64,000 nucleotides of DNA, from positions 186,001-250,000 of the forward strand of contig NZ_CAMLDD010000003.1 of assembly GCF_946478785.1 (NCBI RefSeq), in the 5' to 3' direction. The notes below the pieces were generated by a model that searched no databases, had not been told where the DNA came from, and saw only the letters and a list, made by a program, of their open reading frames with translations. Each line of letters opens with the position of its first letter. The stretch's first letter is position 1. Positions 1 to 9,246 of this stretch are shown here, one piece after another. This DNA comes from an uncultured Flavobacterium sp. Its GTDB lineage: Bacteria; Bacteroidota; Bacteroidia; Flavobacteriales; Flavobacteriaceae. Both the position numbers and the translations under genes were made by a program.

Positions 1-887
1 AAATCGTTTGTAACAATATAGCCTTTCTTAATTCCTGACTTTTCCATTGATGATTGTAATCGGGCTACAATTTGTCTGATATATGAGAAAGGAGCTCTTT
101 GTTTCCAATATTTAATTTCAATTGCAACTTTTTCATTATTAATTAACGCAATCAAATCATAACCATCATCTTTTCCATTTGGAATGATAGTTTCGATATT
201 AAGTTTTTTTAATTGAGTAACTACTTCTTTTTCAAATTTAATAAAATCTCTAAATGGATTTCTTGGTAAGTCATTTTCATCACTGCTTTCTTGATTATCT
301 TTAAATCTTAAAAATAAATAAACGGTAAACGTTGCTATTAAGCTACCAATCATTGTTAATAGGATATTTGAATTTAATGTTGCGTCAAATTTGACAAGTT
401 TGTCAAATGATACAATTGAAACTCCTATAATTGAAGAGAGAAGACCTAGTGTTAAAACAAGGAGATTAAAAACTTTTCTTGTTTTGTCTTTTGATTTTTC
501 AAATGTTTGCTCAATATCTTGTTTTATTTCTTTTTTGTCGACAATGAAGAGGGACGATAATCGTTCTATATTTTCATCTCTTTGTTCTTGTGAAATCAAG
601 TCGTTTTCAAAAATTCGAGTATATACAGTATTTAAAATTTGATCAACACTCAAAAGGTCTTTATGTTTAACTTTATAATCCCTAGCTTTACCTTCAATAA
701 GTCTAATTATATCATCTTTCTTTGGAGTATATTTTTCAAGTATAATTCTCCTTAAAATTGTTTCTAATAATTTTTCATTTGCAGATTTAATTCTTTCTTT
801 TCTTGCTCCAATTGTTTGTCTATAACCAACTAAAAAAAGTAAGACAGAAACTAAAATCCCTAAACCTGTTTGAATGTATGTATCCAT
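1..887 (-). CDS. Membrane-anchored PD-(D/E)XK nuclease-like protein (C-terminus cut by window edge)
   Basis: The ORF is open from an ATG at 887 down to the window edge, giving 295 codons and no stop. There is a hydrophobic segment at residues 8-22, a charged helical region, then two further hydrophobic segments at about 139-161 and 174-194. The C-terminal part (about 211 onward) contains D244, then E257-I-K259, in the context DGYDLIA...VAIEIKYW. This is the D...ExK arrangement of Mrr/restriction-endonuclease-fold nucleases. I infer a membrane-tethered nuclease or nuclease-fold protein acting on DNA; the substrate is unknown. No methylase is visible beside it, but its downstream side lies outside the window. 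Base composition is more A/T-rich than hemN next to it, so an accessory gene is possible. Confidence 0.6.
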   Translation of the reverse strand, partial: MDTYIQTGLGILVSVLLFLVGYRQTIGARKERIKSANEKLLETILRRIILEKYTPKKDDIIRLIEGKARDYKVKHKDLLSVDQILNTVYTRIFENDLISQEQRDENIERLSSLFIVDKKEIKQDIEQTFEKSKDKTRKVFNLLVLTLGLLSSIIGVSIVSFDKLVKFDATLNSNILLTMIGSLIATFTVYLFLRFKDNQESSDENDLPRNPFRDFIKFEKEVVTQLKKLNIETIIPNGKDDGYDLIALINNEKVAIEIKYWKQRAPFSYIRQIVARLQSSMEKSGIKKGYIVTND

Positions 888-1058
888 TTTTTGATAATGT
901 TGATTTAAATTGTGGCTAACTTTTATATCTCTACAAAGTATCAATAATCTACCCAATTTTGAGTGTATATACGAAACTTTACTTTGTTCTATATTTTTCC
1001 AAATATAATCTTTTTCGCGCTAAATTACCCTTTCATTCCAAACACCTAATTCTTCAAT

Positions 1059-2423
1059 TTAAACCGTCATCGAAAACAAATTATTTTCCGGTGATTTTCT
1101 TTTTAAATACAAATCAAAAGCCATACAAATATTGCGTACAAAAGGTTTTCCTTCTTCTGTAATTCTGATTTTATTTTCTTCAATTACAATCAGGTTGTCG
1201 TTTTCCATTTCTTGCAATTCGGATAAAACAGCCTGAATTTCATCAAAATAGAGTTCTTGATTATTCCAGGAAGTTTCAAATTGACAGGTTAAATTCAGAA
1301 TGTGTTTTCGGATGATTAAATCTTCATCATCCAGAATATGTCCTTTTGCAACAGGCAATTTACCCCATTCCAATATCTGATAATAATCTTCTAAGTTCTT
1401 TGTGTTTTGGGCAAAACTGTACCAGCTGTCGCTGATAGACGAAACACCCAATCCAATCATCAATTGCGTTTTCGAAGCGCTGTAACCCATAAAATTCCGG
1501 TGCAATTCCTGATTTTGACTGGCTTTATACAAACTGTCAGAAGCCAAAGCAAAATGATCCATTCCAATTTCGTGATAGCCGTTTTTAGAAAGCAACTGTT
1601 TTCCAATTTCATATAATTGTCGCTTTTCGGCATCTTTGGGTAGATCTTCATCATTGAATCCGCGTTGGCCGTTTCCTTTGATCCAGGGCGTATGGGCATA
1701 ACTGTAAAACGCCAGTCGGTCTGGTTTTAAAGAATTTGTTTTTTCGATGGTATCCACAACATCTTCAATGGTCTGAAAAGGCAATCCGAAAATAATATCA
1801 TGTCCGATTGAGGTATAACCGATTTCTTTTGCCCAAAAAGTCACTTTTGCCACATTATGAAACGGCTGAATTCGATGAATGGCTTTTTGTACTTTTTCGG
1901 CATAATCCTGAACGCCAAAACTTACCCGGCGAAATCCAAGATCATATAATTTTTTTAGCTGTTCGTAAGTGGTATTATTGGGATGTCCTTCAAAACTAAA
2001 CTCGTAGTTTTCGGCTTTATTGGCATAAGAAAAAATGCCGTTGATGAGTTGCTCCAGATTGTTTTTGGAGAAAAAGGTTGGCGTTCCTCCGCCCAAATGA
2101 ATTTCTTTAATATTTGGTCTTTCAGAAAATAAATTACAATACAAACTCCATTCTTTGAGCAATGCTTTGATATACGTTTCTTCAACCGAATGGTTTTTGG
2201 TAATCCGTTTGTTGCATCCGCAAAAAGTACACATGCTTTCACAAAAAGGAAGATGGATGTACAAACTAATTCCGTTTTGTGAATTGCTTTCAGAAAAAGT
2301 ATTTTGAAATGATGCTGTCCATTTTTCGGTTGTAAAATTACTTTCATCCCAATAAGGAACTGTTGGGTAACTGGTATATCTTGGACCGGGGACATTGTAT
2401 TTTTGAGTGAGTGAAATTTCCAT
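1059..2423 (-). CDS. hemN: Oxygen-independent coproporphyrinogen III oxidase
   Basis: A radical-SAM enzyme that decarboxylates coproporphyrinogen III to protoporphyrinogen IX in anaerobic haem synthesis, in the cytoplasm. At 454 residues it matches the usual HemN length. The N-terminus carries the HemN signature RYTSYPTVPYW (about 15-25). The iron-sulphur motif is C61-x3-C65-x2-C68-x-C70, the CX3CX2CXC form of true HemN rather than HemW. The SAM-binding GGGTP motif follows at about 112-116. A TAnnTTTG promoter element sits 21 bases upstream of the ATG. Transcribed alone, with no other haem gene nearby. Confidence 0.95.
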   Translation of the reverse strand: MEISLTQKYNVPGPRYTSYPTVPYWDESNFTTEKWTASFQNTFSESNSQNGISLYIHLPFCESMCTFCGCNKRITKNHSVEETYIKALLKEWSLYCNLFSERPNIKEIHLGGGTPTFFSKNNLEQLINGIFSYANKAENYEFSFEGHPNNTTYEQLKKLYDLGFRRVSFGVQDYAEKVQKAIHRIQPFHNVAKVTFWAKEIGYTSIGHDIIFGLPFQTIEDVVDTIEKTNSLKPDRLAFYSYAHTPWIKGNGQRGFNDEDLPKDAEKRQLYEIGKQLLSKNGYHEIGMDHFALASDSLYKASQNQELHRNFMGYSASKTQLMIGLGVSSISDSWYSFAQNTKNLEDYYQILEWGKLPVAKGHILDDEDLIIRKHILNLTCQFETSWNNQELYFDEIQAVLSELQEMENDNLIVIEENKIRITEEGKPFVRNICMAFDLYLKRKSPENNLFSMTV

Positions 2424-2443
2424 AAAAAAGCATTTTAGAATAC

Positions 2444-2451
2444 CAAAATTA
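2444..2451 (-). promoter_or_regulatory. Candidate -7 promoter element for hemN
   Basis: Read on the minus strand the sequence is TAATTTTG, a perfect match to the Bacteroidota TAnnTTTG box, 21 bases before the hemN ATG. No clear TTG at the -33 position. Confidence 0.5.
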
Positions 2452-2501
2452 CTTCGTCATCAGAAAAATTAAAATGATAAATATCATATTGAGCATAAAT
2501 A

Positions 2502-2528
2502 AAAAGAGACTCATGATGAGCCTCTTTT
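2502..2528 (-). terminator. Hairpin terminator after the 158-residue gene
   Basis: Arms AAAAGAG and CTCTTTT flank an inner CTC/GAG pair with one mismatch. It sits just downstream of the minus-strand ORF ending at 2542. Confidence 0.6.
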
Positions 2529-2541
2529 CTGAATTAAATAA

Positions 2542-3018
2542 CTAACGTGAAATAGAATCCTGAATTATTTTAAGCCATTTTTTTGCAAACATATGATCTT
2601 GGTAAGCACTTATTTGTTTTATGCGGTCATCATCAAAATCATAAAATGGTATTGTATTTTTTTTAGAAGTTTCTTTTTCCTGAAATTCAAAATCGATTTT
2701 AAGAATCGTGTCTGAATTTCCATCAGTAGTCAAAACCAATTTGCAGGAAGAAACACTTTTTAGATCCAAAAATATTGATTCCTGTTGATTTGGATTAAAA
2801 TTCATTAAAATGAATTTTCCTTGTTTTTGATCTATGGTAAGCGTTTTATTGCTCTGAGATTCTGTTAAATCGAAATCCTGAGGGTGCGTTGGATTGTATT
2901 TCTTTTTAATATTTAGAATTTTAGATTTGTTTGCAGCGCTCGATCGTGCTGAAAAATAGATTGGAATTGCCACTATGATCGCAATCACAATACCAATTAT
3001 GGTTATAGTTGGTTCCAT
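2542..3018 (-). CDS. Unknown single-pass membrane protein
   Basis: 158 residues with no family I recognise. Residues 4-24 form a strong hydrophobic helix (I/V/A-rich) near the N-terminus. The rest is hydrophilic and beta-rich, with several charged strands, which suggests one membrane anchor and a soluble domain of about 130 residues. The start is an ATG at 3018. A terminator follows, and the gene upstream is another small unknown. The C-terminal part resembles a small PH-like beta domain only in its strand pattern; this is weak. Real coding is supported by length, composition and flanking terminator. Confidence 0.7.
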   Translation of the reverse strand: MEPTITIIGIVIAIIVAIPIYFSARSSAANKSKILNIKKKYNPTHPQDFDLTESQSNKTLTIDQKQGKFILMNFNPNQQESIFLDLKSVSSCKLVLTTDGNSDTILKIDFEFQEKETSKKNTIPFYDFDDDRIKQISAYQDHMFAKKWLKIIQDSISR

Positions 3019-3119
3019 GTTTTTTTGAATTGAATAAAATGAATGAATGATAAACGGTTTAGATGAAACTGTTTATTGTTTTAGAAGAAATAGATTCTTC
3101 GGATAAATTTCATTATTAA

Positions 3120-3470
3120 CTACCAGAAAAAATGGAAGGGATAGAGCATCAATAAGACCTTTTTGCTCTGGTTAAAAAATTGATTTGAAAAGTTTGAAGA
3201 TGATTTTACGGCCTTATATTTTGGTACAGCTGCTAATAAAGAATCAAACCATTTGATTACAGCAGGATATTGGTTAGTTCTAATGTTTGCAGCAAATTGA
3301 TAATTTGACTGTGGCTGTATAAAAGCTAACGAATCTGCATAATATTTAGAGAAATTGGTTTCCGTTTTTTGACTCTCTATTTTTTGCACATCAATATGGT
3401 TTGCCTGAGAAGCAAAAAATCCTATGATCAAAAGTGATACAAAAATAACAGTTTTACGAATCCAATTCAT
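3120..3470 (-). CDS. Small secreted protein of unknown function
   Basis: 116 residues. Residues 1-23 look like a Sec signal peptide: basic MNWIRK, hydrophobic core VIFVSLLIIGFF, then ASQA before the mature start. The mature part is polar, with many Asn, Gln and Ser residues. The end is strikingly hydrophobic and aromatic (about residues 104-116, ending PFHFFW), which could associate with membrane or be a barrel-like terminal strand. I do not recognise the family. It lies in a run of minus-strand genes without close coupling. Confidence 0.6.
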   Translation of the reverse strand: MNWIRKTVIFVSLLIIGFFASQANHIDVQKIESQKTETNFSKYYADSLAFIQPQSNYQFAANIRTNQYPAVIKWFDSLLAAVPKYKAVKSSSNFSNQFFNQSKKVLLMLYPFHFFW

Positions 3471-3570
3471 GATGGCGAATTTAGGTCATAAAACACTATT
3501 AAAGAAATTTCAAGTGCTAATTACTTCTTAAAAATTATCCTCAACTTCTATAAGATTGAGGATAATGTCT

Positions 3571-3993
3571 TTATTGCTGCATTTTGAAGTAATAATCAGC
3601 TGAATGTTTTCCTCCTCCATAAAATAAAAAGAAAATACAAAGTAATAATACCACTATAGCTAAAATTAAACTTTCTGAATGCATGCGTCCCATGAAATTT
3701 ACAAGAACAGCACCAAATAATATGGGTAATTGAGCAGCAATTGCCCAACGGGTAAGTAATCCAAAAACAATCATTATTCCTCCAATCATATGTGCTGGAG
3801 CGATATAATGCAAAAGAAACATTCCACCTCCATATTGATCAACAGGAGAAATCAAATCTTGTAAATATTGAGCATTTGTGACAAACCAAATTCCCTTCAT
3901 AAACAAAAAAACACCCAAAACAATACGTATTAAATCTACTGGTAAATAAGTGTGCGAATTTGCCCATTTATTCAAACTTTTTACATTTTCCAT
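3571..3993 (-). CDS. DoxX-family integral membrane protein
   Basis: 140 residues with four predicted membrane helices: about 20-40, 58-82, 85-105 and 108-128. The pattern DLIRIVLGVFLFMKGI...HYIAPAHMIGGIMIVFGLLTR is typical of the DoxX superfamily of small inner-membrane proteins, loosely linked to thiol or quinone redox in other bacteria. Its role here is not shown by sequence. It lies downstream of the carboxylase gene on the same strand, with a 115-base gap. Confidence 0.8.
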   Translation of the reverse strand: MENVKSLNKWANSHTYLPVDLIRIVLGVFLFMKGIWFVTNAQYLQDLISPVDQYGGGMFLLHYIAPAHMIGGIMIVFGLLTRWAIAAQLPILFGAVLVNFMGRMHSESLILAIVVLLLCIFFLFYGGGKHSADYYFKMQQ

Positions 3994-4108
3994 GATGCTA
4001 CGTGTTTAAAATTAGATACTAAGTTACTAATTTTTAGCGATATATTTATTTAAGTAGCTGGAAATAAGTTTTTTACTGTTTAGGAATTGCATTTTGAGAA
4101 TCCTTAAT

Positions 4109-5737
4109 TCAGACCTGAATAACACCCAGATTAAATTGTTTCTGAATAGGAGCGTGGTTGGCGGCTTCGATTCCCATAGAAATCCAGGTGCGTGTATCAA
4201 GGGGATCAATAATTGCATCTGTCCACAATCTTGAAGCGGCGTAGTATGGTGAAGTCTGCTCGTCGTAACGTGCTTTTATTTTGTTGAATAATTCTGTTTC
4301 TTTGTCTTCATCTATGATTTCTCCTTTCGCTTTAAGCGAAGAAGCTTCAATCTGAGCTAAAACTTTTGCTGCCTGAGTTCCTCCCATAACGGCAAGTTCT
4401 GCACTTGGCCAGGCAAAAATTAATCTTGGATCATAGGCTTTTCCGCACATGGCATAATTTCCTGCCCCGTACGAATTGCCTACAATAACAGTGAATTTAG
4501 GTACCACCGAATTACTAACCGCATTCACCATTTTGGCACCATCTTTTATGATTCCGCCATGTTCAGATTTTGATCCTACCATGAAACCTGTCACATCTTG
4601 TAGAAAAACCAATGGAATTTTTTTCTGATTACAATTCGCAATAAATCGGGTGGCTTTATCGGCACTGTCGGAGTAAATAACGCCACCAAACTGCATTTCG
4701 CCTTTTTTGGTTTTTACCACTTTTCTTTGATTGGCAACAATTCCAACAGCCCAGCCATCAATTCGGGCGTAACCGGTAATTATCGTTTGTCCGTAACCAT
4801 CTTTATAGGCTTCAAATTCAGAATTATCAACCAATCGATTGATGATTTCCATCATGTCGTATTGCTCGTTTCTGGCTTTTGGCAAAATTCCGTAAATGTC
4901 TTTGGGTTCTAAAGCAGGTTTTTCAGCTTTGATTCGGCTGTAGCCGGCTTTATCATAGTCGCCAATTTTATCTACAATGTTTTTTATTTTGTCTAAAGCG
5001 TCTTTATCGTCTTTTGCTTTATAATCGGTTACGCCAGAGATTTCGCAATGTGTTGTGGCCCCTCCTAATGTTTCATTATCGATGGTTTCTCCAATAGCGG
5101 CTTTTACAAGATAACTACCCGCAAGGAAAATACTTCCCGTTTTATCGACAATCAAAGCTTCATCACTCATAATTGGAAGATAAGCTCCTCCGGCAACACA
5201 GCTTCCCATTACGGCAGCAATTTGGGTAATTCCCATGCTGCTCATTTGGGCATTATTTCTAAAGATTCGTCCAAAGTGTTCTTTATCAGGAAAAATTTCA
5301 TCCTGAAGCGGTAAATAAACACCGGCACTATCTACCAAATAAATAATGGGCAGTCTGTTTTCCATGGCGATTTCCTGCGCACGTAAATTTTTCTTTCCTG
5401 TAATAGGAAACCAGGCACCGGCTTTAACTGTTGCATCATTAGCGACAACAATGCACTGTTTTCCTCGGATATATCCAATTTTAATTACAACTCCTCCCGA
5501 AGGACATCCTCCATGTTCTGCATACATTCCTTCTCCAACAAAACCACCTATTTCTATACTTTTAGCATTTTCATCCAACAAATAATCAATACGTTCACGG
5601 GCTGTCATTTTGCCTTCTGAATGTAATTTTTCAATGCGTTTTTCGCCTCCGCCCAATTTTACTTTGGCAAATTTTTGTTTTAATTCGGAAAGTAATAGTT
5701 TATTGTGATCTTCGTTTTTATTGAAGTTTAAATCCAT
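4109..5737 (-). CDS. Acyl-CoA carboxylase beta subunit, methylcrotonyl-CoA carboxylase type
   Basis: The carboxyltransferase subunit moves carboxyl from biotin to an acyl-CoA, probably 3-methylcrotonyl-CoA in leucine breakdown. At 542 residues it has the usual MCC-beta length. The region LQDEIFPDKEHFGRIF (about 145-160) and the following GSCVAGGAYLP oxyanion-hole segment are MCC-beta features. The C-terminal half has NSYGAGNYAMCGKAYDPR, the second crotonase-fold half. No biotin carboxylase or BCCP gene is adjacent, so its alpha subunit must lie elsewhere. Propionyl- or geranyl-CoA specificity cannot be excluded by eye. Confidence 0.85.
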   Translation of the reverse strand: MDLNFNKNEDHNKLLLSELKQKFAKVKLGGGEKRIEKLHSEGKMTARERIDYLLDENAKSIEIGGFVGEGMYAEHGGCPSGGVVIKIGYIRGKQCIVVANDATVKAGAWFPITGKKNLRAQEIAMENRLPIIYLVDSAGVYLPLQDEIFPDKEHFGRIFRNNAQMSSMGITQIAAVMGSCVAGGAYLPIMSDEALIVDKTGSIFLAGSYLVKAAIGETIDNETLGGATTHCEISGVTDYKAKDDKDALDKIKNIVDKIGDYDKAGYSRIKAEKPALEPKDIYGILPKARNEQYDMMEIINRLVDNSEFEAYKDGYGQTIITGYARIDGWAVGIVANQRKVVKTKKGEMQFGGVIYSDSADKATRFIANCNQKKIPLVFLQDVTGFMVGSKSEHGGIIKDGAKMVNAVSNSVVPKFTVIVGNSYGAGNYAMCGKAYDPRLIFAWPSAELAVMGGTQAAKVLAQIEASSLKAKGEIIDEDKETELFNKIKARYDEQTSPYYAASRLWTDAIIDPLDTRTWISMGIEAANHAPIQKQFNLGVIQV

Positions 5738-5903
5738 AAGAAATTGATGTTTTTACAAAATAGTGTTGGCTAATTTACAAAATCAATTGAAACCCACATA
5801 ATAAAAATGTTTTCTGAAGATGGAATGAAAGGAGTGTTCTGATATCCAAAAAAATAAATGATTTCAGAAGGAAATAGAATATTGAGAACTTGTTATAAAC
5901 AAA

Positions 5904-5928
5904 AAAACAGAAGCGAAACTTCTGTTTT
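5904..5928 (-). terminator. Terminator after lpxD
   Basis: Perfect 10-bp stem AAAACAGAAG / CTTCTGTTTT with a five-base loop. It sits 22 bases past the lpxD stop. Confidence 0.8.
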
Positions 5929-5950
5929 GAATATTTAAATATGTTTTCGA

Positions 5951-6949
5951 TTATTTTTTAGAATCACAAACCAATCGTTTTAAAATAGCCCATTGTTTCA
6001 AGGCATCACGTGCTTCAACAGCAGGATAGCCTAGCATTGTTTTCCCTGCAGCGATATCTCCTGTTACACCAGAACCAGCTCCAACGATAGCCCCGTCACC
6101 AATTGTAGTATGATCTTTTATAGAGGCACTTCCGCCAATAATAACACCATTTCCTAAAGTTACGGAACCAGCTAAACCGCTATTTCCGGCCATAATACAA
6201 AACTTACCTAATTTACTATTATGTCCAATTTGAACTAAATTGTCAATTTTACAGCCATCTCCTAGAACGGTAGAACTGAATTTTCCGCGATCAACACAAG
6301 TGTTGGCTCCAATTTCAACTCCGTTCCCGATAATTACATTTCCGATTTGTGGAATTTTCACCAAACCTTTTTCGCTGCATGGGCGGAAACCAAAACCATC
6401 TGCACCAATTGTTGCATTTGGATGAATAATACAATCGTTACCAATATGACAACGTTCGCGAACAACTGCTCCTGGCCAGATAATTGTATCCTTACCAATA
6501 GTGCATTCATCTAAAATCGTTACGTTTGGATAAATAGTAACATTTGCTCCGATTTCTACTTTTGGACCAATATAACAGCCAGCTCCAATTCTTGCACCTT
6601 CGCCAATAACAGCAGTTTCATCAATTGTTGCTGTTTTATGAATATTATTGTGAAATATTGGTGTAGGCGGGGCAAAAAGTGCCAGGATTTGAGACATAGC
6701 CAAATCGGCATTTTTTACTTTAATAAAAGCGCGATTTTCTCCTGGTTCAATCGAAATGTCTTCATTTACAACTGCAATAGAGGCTTTTGACGCTTCCCAG
6801 AATTTTTCATATTTTTTATTTCCTATAAATGAGATTTCAGAAATCGTAGCTTTTTCTAATTGCTCCGTAGCTGTAATACATTGAGAAGTAGTGCCATAAA
6901 TTACACCATTTATAACTTCGTTAATTTCTTGAATTGAATAGGATTTCAT
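5951..6949 (-). CDS. lpxD: UDP-3-O-acylglucosamine N-acyltransferase
   Basis: Third step of lipid A synthesis: adds a hydroxyacyl chain from acyl-ACP to UDP-3-O-acylglucosamine in the cytoplasm. The N-terminal domain is about 1-100. A left-handed beta-helix of [I/V]GxxxxI hexapeptides runs from about 105 to 310, and a C-terminal helix follows. The catalytic His is H243 in the QIGHN motif. At 332 residues the length is normal. It is isolated from other lpx genes. Flavobacteria often have more than one LpxD-like protein, so this may be one of two. Confidence 0.93.
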   Translation of the reverse strand: MKSYSIQEINEVINGVIYGTTSQCITATEQLEKATISEISFIGNKKYEKFWEASKASIAVVNEDISIEPGENRAFIKVKNADLAMSQILALFAPPTPIFHNNIHKTATIDETAVIGEGARIGAGCYIGPKVEIGANVTIYPNVTILDECTIGKDTIIWPGAVVRERCHIGNDCIIHPNATIGADGFGFRPCSEKGLVKIPQIGNVIIGNGVEIGANTCVDRGKFSSTVLGDGCKIDNLVQIGHNSKLGKFCIMAGNSGLAGSVTLGNGVIIGGSASIKDHTTIGDGAIVGAGSGVTGDIAAGKTMLGYPAVEARDALKQWAILKRLVCDSKK

Positions 6950-7419
6950 CTAATGAATGAATTGTTTTATAGGTTATTTTGTGCCAAATAAAATCAATTA
7001 GTTTTTAATTACCTAATATTATTTTTAAGTTTTTTGAAAAGTCTTTTAAATAATAGTTTAAATAGTACAAATTTAACATTTATTCTATTAAATTTTTGAT
7101 TGTTTAGTAATTTTAAGAGATACTGAAATTCAATTTTTACTTATGAAATCTCAGTTCTAATGATAAAACGGATAGATATTGCATTATGTTTTATAAATGA
7201 ATTTTTAATCAAATTGCGGCTTCTGATATTACTGTTTTTCAAAAAAATACTTTTTGTTTATTTCGAATAAATAAGATGAAATTAATTTTTTATAGCCACT
7301 TAAAAACTTAAATGATAGCATGATATATAAAAAATGCTAATTTTTGTCGCATTGTTTTTTAAGGAATATTTTGGTAAGATAAATTTTAAAATGCAATTTT
7401 TTCAAAGTACAAATCGACA
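6950..7419. other. Gene-free A/T-rich stretch
   Basis: About 470 bases with no credible ORF on either strand, dominated by A/T runs. It must hold the lpxD promoter but no TAnnTTTG box stands out. I see no palindrome or RNA structure beyond the msrB terminator at its right end. It may be degraded coding sequence. Confidence 0.4.
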
Positions 7420-7422
7420 AAA

Positions 7423-7457
7423 AAAAGCGATTCTCTTTAATTTAGGAGAACCGCTTT
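7423..7457 (-). terminator. Terminator after msrB
   Basis: On the minus strand AAGCGGTTCTC pairs with GAGAATCGCTT (one G-T wobble), followed by a T-run. Confidence 0.8.
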
Positions 7458-7477
7458 TTAATAAATAAAAATTTTAA

Positions 7478-7924
7478 TTATTCTTTTATTTTAGAAAGTG
7501 AAACAGCATTGATGCAATAACGCAAACCACTTGGTTCAGGACCATCTGGAAATACATGCCCCAAATGTGCATCACAGGTGTTGCAGACTACTTCAACACG
7601 AATCATTCCGTATGATTTGTCGGCATGATAACCAATCGCATTTTCTTTAATTGGCTGTGTAAAAGAAGGCCAGCCTGTTCCTGATTCAAATTTTTCAGAT
7701 GCATCAAAAAGCAAAGTGCCGCAACACTTGCATTCGTATATTCCCGGATCAAATAAACTGCAAAGTTCAGAACTAAATGATCTTTCAGTACCTTTTAAAC
7801 GGGTTACCTGAAACTCTTCGGGTGTTAAAAGCTGCTTCCATTCTGCTTCTGTTTTCTCCACTCTTTTCTCGGGAGTTGGATTTCCTTTATTTGTAAAACG
7901 AATTACATCTGCCCATTTTATCAT
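7478..7924 (-). CDS. msrB: Peptide methionine-(R)-sulfoxide reductase
   Basis: Repairs methionine R-sulfoxide in proteins using thioredoxin. Two CxxC pairs bind structural zinc (C65/C68 and C114/C117). The core GTGWPSF is at about 82-88, and RYCIN carries the catalytic C137. The usual following Ser-Ala is replaced by Ala-Val, a mild variant. At 148 residues with no signal peptide it is a cytoplasmic stand-alone MsrB. It lies 73 bases downstream of prfB on the same strand, separated by short repeats. Confidence 0.95.
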   Translation of the reverse strand: MIKWADVIRFTNKGNPTPEKRVEKTEAEWKQLLTPEEFQVTRLKGTERSFSSELCSLFDPGIYECKCCGTLLFDASEKFESGTGWPSFTQPIKENAIGYHADKSYGMIRVEVVCNTCDAHLGHVFPDGPEPSGLRYCINAVSLSKIKE

Positions 7925-7936
7925 AACTTTTTTTTT

Positions 7937-7972
7937 AGTTTCACGTTTAAAGTTTCACGTTCCAAGTTTACC
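7937..7972. repeat. Short direct repeats between prfB and msrB
   Basis: AGTTTCACGTT occurs twice in a row, followed by a degenerate third unit (CCAAGTTTAC). Similar AAAC(N)TG-type short repeats appear near 16275-16332. Confidence 0.5.
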
Positions 7973-7997
7973 TTGTTTTGTAATTGTTATGAGAACT

Positions 7998-9096
7998 TTA
8001 TTCTTCCTCTTTTTGTCCCATCATCATTAGGAATGCTTTTAAAAACGGATCTATATTTCCGTTCATAACACCGTCTACATCGCTGGTTTCATAACCCGTT
8101 CGAACATCTTTTACCAATTTATAAGGCTGCATTACATAATTACGTATTTGCGAACCCCATTCGATTTTCATCTTTCCGGCTTCGATATCGGCACGTTGAG
8201 CTTGTTGTTTCTTCAATTCGATTTCATACAATTGAGAACGTAACATTTGCATCGCACGCTGCCTATTGTCTTGCTGGGATCGGGTTTCAGAACATTGAAT
8301 CTGGATTCCTGTTGGCTTGTGTACCAATTGGACTTTTGTCTCAACCTTATTTACGTTTTGTCCTCCGGCACCGCTTGAACGCGAAGTTGTAATTTCGATA
8401 TCAGCAGGGTTAATGTCAATTTCGATACTGTCATCAACTAACGGATATACGTAAACAGAAGCAAAAGAAGTGTGGCGTTTGGCATTGCTGTCAAAAGGCG
8501 AAATTCGGACTAATCGATGTACGCCATTTTCTCCTTTTAAGTAGCCAAAAGAATAATCGCCTTCAAATTCTAAAGTCACAGTTTTGATACCTGCAACCTC
8601 ACCTTCCTGAAAGTTCAGTTCTTTTATTTTGTAGCCATAGCTTTCGCCCCACATCATGTACATACGCATCAGCATTCCGGCCCAGTCGCAGCTTTCAGTT
8701 CCACCGGCTCCGGCAGTAATCTGAATTACAGCACTAAGGCTGTCACCTTCATCAGAAAGCATGTTCTTGAACTCAATGTTTTCAATATGAGTCTGAGTTG
8801 TGTTGTAATGCTCGTCTAATTCTTCTGCAGAAAGTTCTCCTTCTTTATAAAAATCATGTGCCAGCTGTAACTCGTCAGTAAGTTCAATGGCTTTGTTGTA
8901 ATCTTCAATCCATTTTTTTTTGTTTCGAAGGTTTTTTACAATGATTTCAGCTTCTTTTGCATTGTTCCAAAAGTCGGGTGCGAAGGTTTTTTCTTCTTCG
9001 TTGGCAATTTCAATTAGTTTGGCATCAACGTCAAAGATACCTCCTCAACGCACCAAGGCGCTCCACAATACCTTTTATTTGTTCGGTAGTTGTCAT
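7998..9096 (-). CDS. prfB: Peptide chain release factor 2, with programmed +1 frameshift
   Basis: RF2 recognises UGA and UAA and triggers peptide release. The gene starts at the ATG at 9096 and runs 21 codons to an in-frame TGA at 9033-9031. A +1 shift there joins the main frame and gives 365 residues. The site is the classic one: AGGAGG, then TAT CTT TGA C. The main frame carries the SPF anticodon-like motif (ISPFDSN) and the GGQ motif (GAGGQNVNK). Translation starting only at the internal ATG at 8762 would drop domain 1, so the shift is needed. RF2 level autoregulates the shift in other bacteria. Confidence 0.95.
9030..9045 (-). promoter_or_regulatory. prfB programmed +1 frameshift site
   Basis: Minus-strand AGG AGG TAT CTT TGA C. 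The zero frame ends at TGA (9033-9031); slipping forward one base from CTT gives GAC and opens the RF2 frame. AGGAGG is a full Shine-Dalgarno-like stimulator. Confidence 0.93.
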
Positions 9097-9207
9097 AAAT
9101 TAATAGTAGTTTTATATGTTTCTTATAAATATTACGTTATTTTGTTTCTAAAGTAATTCATGAGTGAAAAATTATAAAACTTTCCCGGAATAACTATTAG
9201 TAATACG

Positions 9208-9215
9208 TAATTTTG
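9208..9215 (+). promoter_or_regulatory. Candidate -7 promoter element for threonine aldolase
   Basis: TAATTTTG matches TAnnTTTG, 31 bases before the ATG at 9247. No clear -33 TTG. Confidence 0.5.
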
Positions 9216-9246
9216 TTGTACAAAAATAAGATATAGTTTTTAGAAT

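Noticed and set aside
391..642. 83-codon plus-strand ORF inside the nuclease-like gene
   Set aside because: It is opposite a longer, domain-bearing minus-strand frame that is open to the window edge.
7998..8762. A truncated release factor starting at the internal ATG at 8762
   Set aside because: The upstream sequence encodes RF2 domain 1 after a canonical +1 frameshift site, so the full gene is intact.
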